Source: Caenorhabditis remanei (Eukaryota > Nematoda > Chromadorea > Rhabditida > Rhabditidae). From it: a stretch of 64,000 bases of DNA. The translations under genes were made by a program, and so were the position numbers. The stretch covers positions 13,142,587 through 13,206,586 of the forward strand of contig NC_071333.1 in the NCBI RefSeq assembly GCF_010183535.1, read 5' to 3'. The notes under the pieces were generated by a model, which was not told the origin of the DNA, did not search any database, and was given only the letters and a program-made list of their open reading frames with translations. Below are positions 63,389 through 64,000 of this stretch, in pieces (the first letter of the stretch is position 1; every line of letters begins with the position of its first letter).

Positions 63389-63746
63389 CTGAAAAATGGA
63401 AAATCATGAAGTTACAAAAATATATTGTAATGGAACAGTCAGATCATTCATAATAATGGAAATATTATTTCATCATTTAGCCGGGTGCTCTTCAAAAGTT
63501 TCGAGTGGTTTATTGACATAATCAAAGATATTGGTGGGGTTGGCTACTCGTCATTGTTATTGGCTCAGAAATGCACACTATGAGTTTCCACTCCGCATCA
63601 GTCCAATCAGCATGACTCGCTCTTTTAATTCACGTGGACACATATCAACGAAAGTCTAACTTTCAATTTTCTACTTTAAAAATTATTTTCACGTTTATTT
63701 CTGCTTACTTTTTGATTTTGAAACTAAGAAAGGTTCTGTTTCAGAA
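63389..63746. other. divergent intergenic region, lectin gene / truncated gene
   Basis: About 360 bases between the first visible exon of the minus-strand lectin gene and the plus-strand gene at the window edge. It must contain both promoters. The plus strand ends in a TTTCAG acceptor at 63744. No ATG with a donor in the right phase for the lectin gene was found here. Confidence 0.55.
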
Positions 63747-64000
63747 ATGTCTCAAGCTTCGGAAGAAGACAACGATTGCGCGGACTTAATGTCTCCCGAG
63801 TCCCCCATGACTCCAGATGGAATGATTCTCGCAAGAATGCCATGGCATCCAGGTGGGATATTCGAACAAGAGAATCTAATTTGCATTTCTAATCCCTCGC
63901 AGGTCTCGTTGGAAATTGGAACACGGCAAAATCGGTGAGCAGTGCAATGCTCAACGGAGAGGAGGTATGTATGGAGGGAAACGGATTTATCACCCTACTG
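63747..64000 (+). CDS. 5' part of an unidentified gene, cut by the window end
   Basis: Two coding exons are visible: 63747-63852 and 63903-63964, followed by a GTATGT donor. A GTTTCAG acceptor two bases upstream of the ATG supports the start. The 56 residues seen are acidic and Ser/Met/Pro-rich at the N terminus (SQASEEDND...SPESPMTPDG), then WHPGLVGNWNTAKSVSSAM. There is no signal peptide. The product cannot be identified from this fragment. Confidence 0.65.

Overview
The window looks like the X chromosome of a Caenorhabditis nematode. The evidence is short introns (many of 40-60 nt) with TTTTCAG-type acceptors, trans-splice-like acceptors just upstream of start codons, AT-rich intergenic DNA, and three recognisable proteins: an SVH-2-type MET receptor tyrosine kinase, the D2-like dopamine receptor DOP-3, and the cathepsin B-like protease CPR-6. 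The CPR-6 and DOP-3 proteins are close to, but not identical with, the C. elegans proteins as I remember them, so a sister species such as C. briggsae is more likely than C. elegans itself. No operons, CRISPR arrays or intact transposons were seen.

Layout. 1-6 kb: no gene found. 6.1-7.1 kb (+): secreted protein with one LDL-receptor class A domain, a dibasic cleavage site and an acidic tail. 7.1-15 kb: long gene-free region ahead of svh-2. 15.0-19.5 kb (+): svh-2, 18 coding exons. 20.0-22.0 kb (-): convergent gene for a secreted Cys-rich protein. 23.3-27.3 kb (-): dop-3, 12 coding exons. 27.3-37.8 kb: about 10.5 kb without a supported gene, the probable dop-3 regulatory region. 37.8-40.5 kb (-): seven-transmembrane receptor with one GC-AG intron. 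42.1-48.1 kb (+): F-box/LRR protein with a long N-terminal extension and a tRNA-Phe(GAA) inside one intron. 48.6-49.1 kb (-): transthyretin-like secreted protein. 49.7-50.4 kb and 51.4-52.9 kb (-): two four-transmembrane claudin/Clc-like proteins. 54.2-55.9 kb (+): cpr-6. 57.2-60.6 kb (+): another four-transmembrane protein, whose first coding exon sits 1.8 kb upstream of the rest. 62.1-63.4 kb (-): C-type lectin-like secreted protein without a visible AUG. 63.7 kb to the end (+): first two exons of a gene cut by the window edge.

The genes do not form one pathway. Several are signalling or surface proteins: a receptor kinase, two GPCRs, a putative secreted peptide precursor and three tetraspan proteins. 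Others are secreted digestive or defence-type proteins: cathepsin B, a C-type lectin and a transthyretin-like protein. All exon models were built by hand from splice consensus and reading-phase agreement; each listed set of exons sums to an open frame except where stated. No candidate for a wholly new system was found. The points most worth checking are the alternative tail of svh-2, the GC-AG intron, the AUG-less lectin exon, the intronic tRNA and the long G/C homopolymers.
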